This document shows, in pieces, positions 60,660 through 64,000 of a DNA stretch of 64,000 bases (its first letter is position 1; every line of letters begins with the position of its first letter). The position numbers were made by a program, and so were the translations under genes. The notes beneath the pieces were generated by a model that was given only the letters and a program-made list of their open reading frames with translations, was not told the origin of the DNA and searched no databases. This stretch comes from CAVZBW01 sp963778465 (GTDB lineage: Bacteria > Actinomycetota > Acidimicrobiia > Acidimicrobiales > RAAP-2), in NCBI GenBank assembly GCA_963778465.1, contig CAVZUK010000003.1, forward strand, positions 744,001 through 808,000, written 5' to 3'.

Positions 60660-61762
60660 GCCTCGACGGAGACGTACGCCTGGCCCTCGGGGCCTTTCGG
60701 CTGAACATCCATCTCGAGGTCGCCGATGGGGAGGTGGTAGCCGTGCTCGGACCCAACGGGAGCGGGAAGTCGACGCTCCTGCGGGCCCTCGCAGGCCTTC
60801 TTCCGATCTCCGGGGGAAGGATCGAGCTCGACGGGACCGTGCTCGACGACCCCGATGCCAAGGTCCTGGTTCCCCCGGAGGGCCGGCCGTGCGGGATGCT
60901 CTTCCAGGACTACCTGCTCTTCCCGCACATGACGGCCTTGGCCAACGTCGGCTTCGGACCGAGGAGCAGGGGAGCGTCCAAGGCCGAGGCCAACCGGCGG
61001 GCGACCGCGTGGCTCGGCCGGATGGGTCTCGACGACAAGGCGGACTCCAAACCCCGGCAGCTCTCGGGGGGCCAGGCCCAACGGGTGGCGTTGGCCCGGG
61101 CCTTGGCCACCGAGCCGCGGCTCTTGCTGCTCGACGAGCCGATGGCGGCTCTCGACGTCGGAACCCGGGGATCGGTGCGTCACGAGCTGCGCCGGCACCT
61201 CGGCGAGTTCGACGGGTCCTGCGTCATGGTGACCCATGACCCGCTCGACGCCGCCGCGATCGCGGACCGGCTCGTCATCATCGAAGCCGGGCGGCTGGTG
61301 CAACAGGGCTCGATGCAGGACGTGACGGCCCGCCCGCGCACGAGGTACATCGCGGAGCTGATGGGGCTCAACCTGCTCCAGGGTCGGGGTCGGGACCGCC
61401 TCCTGGTCCTGCCCGAGGGCACCACGCTCGAGACCGCCTCACCGGTGAGCGGGGACCTGTTCGCGGTCATCACCCCCAACGACATCGCGCTCTACCTCGA
61501 ACGCCCGGATGGGAGCCCGCGCAACACGTGGGAGACCCGCGTGAGGGAGGTCCATCTCATGGGCGACCGGGCGAGGGTGCTGCTCGACGATCCCATCCGA
61601 GTCGCGGCGGAGATCACGGCGGTCGCCCTGGCCGAGCTGCGCCTCACGGACGGCTCGCCGGTCTGGGCATCGGTGAAGGCGACGCAGATCACGACCTACC
61701 CGGCCGGAGGGACAGACGGCGAAGCGGAGGACGAGGGGGACGGGAGCGCGGACGAGGTCTAA
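60656..61762 (+). CDS. modC: Molybdate ABC transporter ATP-binding protein
   Basis: A 368-residue ATPase. Walker A is GPNGSGKST, the Q loop is MLFQDYLLFPHM, the signature is LSGGQAQRVALARAL, Walker B is LLLLDEPMAALD and the H loop is VMVTHDPLDA. The C-terminal 130 residues form a regulatory TOBE/mobile domain (NTWETRVREVHLMGDRARVLLDDP), as in ModC. The GTG at 60656 overlaps the modB stop (GTGA). It completes the modABC operon. Confidence 0.94.
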   Translation: MSLDGDVRLALGAFRLNIHLEVADGEVVAVLGPNGSGKSTLLRALAGLLPISGGRIELDGTVLDDPDAKVLVPPEGRPCGMLFQDYLLFPHMTALANVGFGPRSRGASKAEANRRATAWLGRMGLDDKADSKPRQLSGGQAQRVALARALATEPRLLLLDEPMAALDVGTRGSVRHELRRHLGEFDGSCVMVTHDPLDAAAIADRLVIIEAGRLVQQGSMQDVTARPRTRYIAELMGLNLLQGRGRDRLLVLPEGTTLETASPVSGDLFAVITPNDIALYLERPDGSPRNTWETRVREVHLMGDRARVLLDDPIRVAAEITAVALAELRLTDGSPVWASVKATQITTYPAGGTDGEAEDEGDGSADEV

Positions 61763-61811
61763 CATCGCTGGTCGTCTCGGGTCCCGGCGGCTGCCGGGTG
61801 GGAGGTGGGCG

Positions 61812-63528
61812 GTGGAGGAGGGCGGCGCATTTCGGGCGGCTCGTGACGAGTTGCTCGCACTCCGGGGCGAGCACGATCGAGCCGTCGAGACCTTTCGGTG
61901 GCCCGAGCTCGGAGGCCGTTTCAATTGGGGGACCGACTGGTTCGACTCGTTCGCCGCCGGGAGCGATCGACCGGGGCTCGTCGTGGTGCAGACGGACGGG
62001 AGCGCCGAGCGGCTGACCTTCGGTGAGCTCGCGACACGCTCCAACCGCTTGGGCCGGTGGCTCGCCGGGCACGGGTTCGCCCGTGGCGATCCCGTGCTCG
62101 TGATGCTGGGCAACCAGATCGAGCTCTGGGAGTCGATGCTGGCGCTGGTCAAGCTCGGCGCCGTCATCGTCCCCACCACCACCGCCCTCGGGCCCGGCGA
62201 CCTCTCGGACCGGATCGAGCGCTCGGGCGCCCGCCACGTGATCGCCGCGGGGTCCGACCTGGCCAAGTTCTCGGAGGTCCCCGGCGACTACGGACGGTTC
62301 CGCGTGGGCGACGGCCCCGCCGATTGGCTCGGTCTCGACGAAGCGGAGGGGACAGAGGGCGCCCCGCTGGACCATCCGGGCACCTCGCCGGGCGACCCTC
62401 TGCTCTATTACTTCACCTCGGGCACGACGAGCCGACCCAAACTGGTCGAGCACTCCCAGGTGTCGTACCCGCTCGGCCACCTGACGACCATGTTCTGGTT
62501 GGGGCTGCGGCCCGGCGACGTCCACATGAACATCAGCTCTCCGGGCTGGGCGAAGCACGCCTGGAGCTGCTTCTTCGCTCCCTGGAACGCCGAGGCGACG
62601 GTCGTCGTCTACAACTACGCCCGCTTCGACGCACCGGCGCTGCTCGAGCAGCTGCAGACCGAGCGTGTGACCTCGTTCTGCGCCCCCCCGACCGTGTGGC
62701 GGATGCTCATCCAGGCCGACCTCTCGGGTGGCCCGTGGGACCTGCGGGAGGTGGTTGCCGCCGGGGAGCCGCTCAATCCCGAGGTGATCGATCAGGTCGG
62801 GCGAGCCTGGGGGCTCACGATCCGCGACGGCTACGGCCAGACCGAGACGACCGCCTCGATCGGGAACGTGCCCGGTGCACCCTTGAAGCCCGGCTCGATG
62901 GGCCGTCCGTTGCCCGGCTGCCCGGTTCGCCTCGTGGACCCCGTCAGCGGGTTGGCCTCCCGGGAGGGTGAGATCTGCCTCGACCTGTCACGGCGCCCGC
63001 TCACCTTGATGAGCGGGTACCGCGACGATCCCGATCGCAACGCAGAGGCGCTCTCCGGGGGCTACTACCACACCGGCGACGTCGCCACCCTGGACGACGA
63101 CGGGTACGTCACCTACGTGGGACGCACCGACGACGTGTTCAAGGCCTCGGACTACAAGATCAGTCCCTTCGAGCTCGAGAGCGTCCTCATCGAGCACCCC
63201 GCGGTGATGGAGGCCGCGGTGGTGCCCGCGCCCGACCCGATTCGCCTCGCCGTTCCCAAGGCCTACGTGACCCTCGCTCCGGGACATGAGCCCACCTCGG
63301 CGACCGCGCTGATCCATCCTGCGCCATGCCCGCGACAAGCTGGCGCCGTTCCAGCGCGTGCGGCGCCTCGAGTTCGCCGAGCTGCCGAAGACCATCTCGG
63401 GCAAGATCCGCAGGGTGGAGCTGCGCGCTCGGGAGGAGTCACGCCCCCCCGGATCGCCGCCGACCATGGAGTGGCGAGAGGACCAATTCCCGGAGCTGCG
63501 AACAAGACCGAGCGGAGCACGCGGCTGA
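61812..63528 (+). pseudogene. Acetyl-/acyl-CoA synthetase (AMP-forming), frameshifted near the 3' end
   Basis: From the GTG at 61812 (GGGAGGTG just upstream) the frame is open for 500 codons: an N-terminal FNWGTDWFDSFAAG region, AMP-binding YFTSGTTSRPK (near residue 200), GYGQTE, TGD and GRTDDVFKASDYKISPFELES. Near 63312-63319 the bases ATCC occur twice in tandem. Removing one copy restores ALILRHARDKLAPFQRVRRLEFAELPKTISGKIRR, with the acetylatable lysine motif, and the stop at 63528. Joined, the protein has about 571 residues, like medium-chain acyl-CoA synthetases. It activates a carboxylic acid to its CoA ester. Without the repair the frame runs on into unrelated sequence and loses the C-terminal lid and catalytic lysine. 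It lies 50 bases after modC. Confidence 0.88.
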
Positions 63529-63585
63529 GCGAGGGCACCGGCGGGCGTGATGCTGCTGGGGAGCCGCTCAGATCCCCCCTTCCCT

Positions 63586-63646
63586 CCGTAACATTTATGA
63601 TACGGTTACATGCTTGTAAGCAACGTTGTTGCGGCAGGGATGTAAC
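63586..63646. promoter_or_regulatory. AT-rich inverted repeats before the terminal XRE gene
   Basis: CCGTA (63586-63590) and TACGG (63601-63605) are inverted around ten bases. GTAAC, GTTACAT (63605-63611) and ATGTAAC (63640-63646) are repeated copies in both orientations. The stretch is AT-rich relative to its surroundings and lies directly before an XRE gene, the expected place for its operator. Confidence 0.5.
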
Positions 63647-63674
63647 AGTCATCTGCTGCGTAGATGGAGGGTTG

Positions 63675-64000
63675 ATGGGCGAGTCGGTAAGCCCCGCAAA
63701 CGATGTAGCCGAGGACCAGGTCGATCCCGAGGCCCGGCGCCGCGAGATCCGCCAGTCGGTCCGGTCCGCCACGATCGACGGTCTCGTCAGCAAGATCGAC
63801 GGAGCGCGGGCTGCGGCTGGCATGTCCAAGGCCGAGCTGGCGAGGGCGATCGGTGCCGACCCGGCTGCGGTCCGGCGGCTCTTCTCCCTCCATTCGGCCA
63901 ATCCCACCCTCGGCACCCTGGCCGAGCTGGCCGCCGCCCTCGGCATGCGGGTCACCCTCGAGCCCCTGGCCAAGAAGGAGCGCAAGCAGGTGACCAAGCC
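63675..64000 (+). CDS. XRE family HTH protein (truncated by the window end)
   Basis: The first 108 residues are present; no stop is reached. The first 45 residues are charged (EDQVDPEARRREIRQSVRSATIDGLVSKIDGARAAAGMS). An HTH follows: SKAELARAIGADPAAVRRLFSLHSANPTLGTLAELAAALGMRVTLEPL, resembling HigA/MqsA-type antitoxin regulators. The ATG at 63675 is preceded by GGAGGG. Inverted repeats lie upstream. Whether a toxin gene follows cannot be seen. Confidence 0.75.
   Translation, partial: MGESVSPANDVAEDQVDPEARRREIRQSVRSATIDGLVSKIDGARAAAGMSKAELARAIGADPAAVRRLFSLHSANPTLGTLAELAAALGMRVTLEPLAKKERKQVTK

Overview
This is a chromosomal stretch of a very GC-rich bacterium, most likely an actinomycete. The order rimO-pgsA-cinA ... 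recA, the LexA box of the CGAAC-N4-GTTCG type before recA, the frequent GTG/TTG starts and the many 4-base gene overlaps all fit Actinomycetota. The combination of a hopanoid operon, a form I aerobic CO dehydrogenase and many acyl-CoA/SDR/LLM enzymes recalls Acidimicrobiia-like lineages, but that placement is inference. There is no phage, IS element, CRISPR array or rRNA. One tRNA (Ser-GCT) is present.

Layout. 1-7.1 kb: housekeeping (small membrane SHOCT protein, tRNA-Ser, rimO, pgsA, frameshifted cinA, macro-domain protein, thpR, recA with SOS box). 7.3-13 kb: secreted protein, frameshifted P450, Tat-exported DMF-amidase-like protein, acyltransferase, LOG-like protein, CHASE3 histidine kinase. 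14-16.2 kb (minus): two paralogous Fe-S PD-(D/E)XK proteins, one apparently catalytically dead. 16.2-25.4 kb: acyl-CoA carboxylase beta subunit, SDR, PAS/GAF histidine kinase, DedA, serine esterase, acyl-CoA dehydrogenase plus SDR. 25.5-29.1 kb: MarR regulator divergent from a cupin/SDR/SDR/LLM operon. 29.1-30.8 kb: ClpP, and divergently an XRE protein with a ClpP paralogue lacking Ser and His. 30.9-36.1 kb: Gfo/Idh and two VOC proteins, TetR divergent from a DHA2 exporter with a palindromic operator, and a MerR-TetR fusion regulator.

36.1-47.1 kb is a complete hopanoid operon from one strong promoter: hpnC, hpnD, hpnE (squalene from FPP), a polyprenyl synthase (FPP supply), squalene-hopene cyclase, ispH, hpnH (adenosylhopane) and dxs (isoprenoid precursor supply). 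Cyclase and IspH lie in one open frame, joined by eight 15-base repeats and an unrecognised domain.

47.2-51.4 kb: amidohydrolase, LLM oxidoreductase, nitroreductase, SRPBCC protein and LysR. 51.4-58.8 kb (minus): a cox operon, coxM-coxS-coxL followed by XdhC-YHS, a MobA-like protein, MoxR (coxD) and VWA (coxE). Divergent from it, 59.0-61.8 kb, is modABC, which would supply molybdate for the CO dehydrogenase cofactor. The window ends with a frameshifted acyl-CoA synthetase and a truncated XRE gene.

Five conserved genes (cinA, P450, tetR, the cyclase, the acyl-CoA synthetase) each carry one reading-frame break. Two sit at short G runs and two at CG-rich spots, so consensus errors are likely for several of them.
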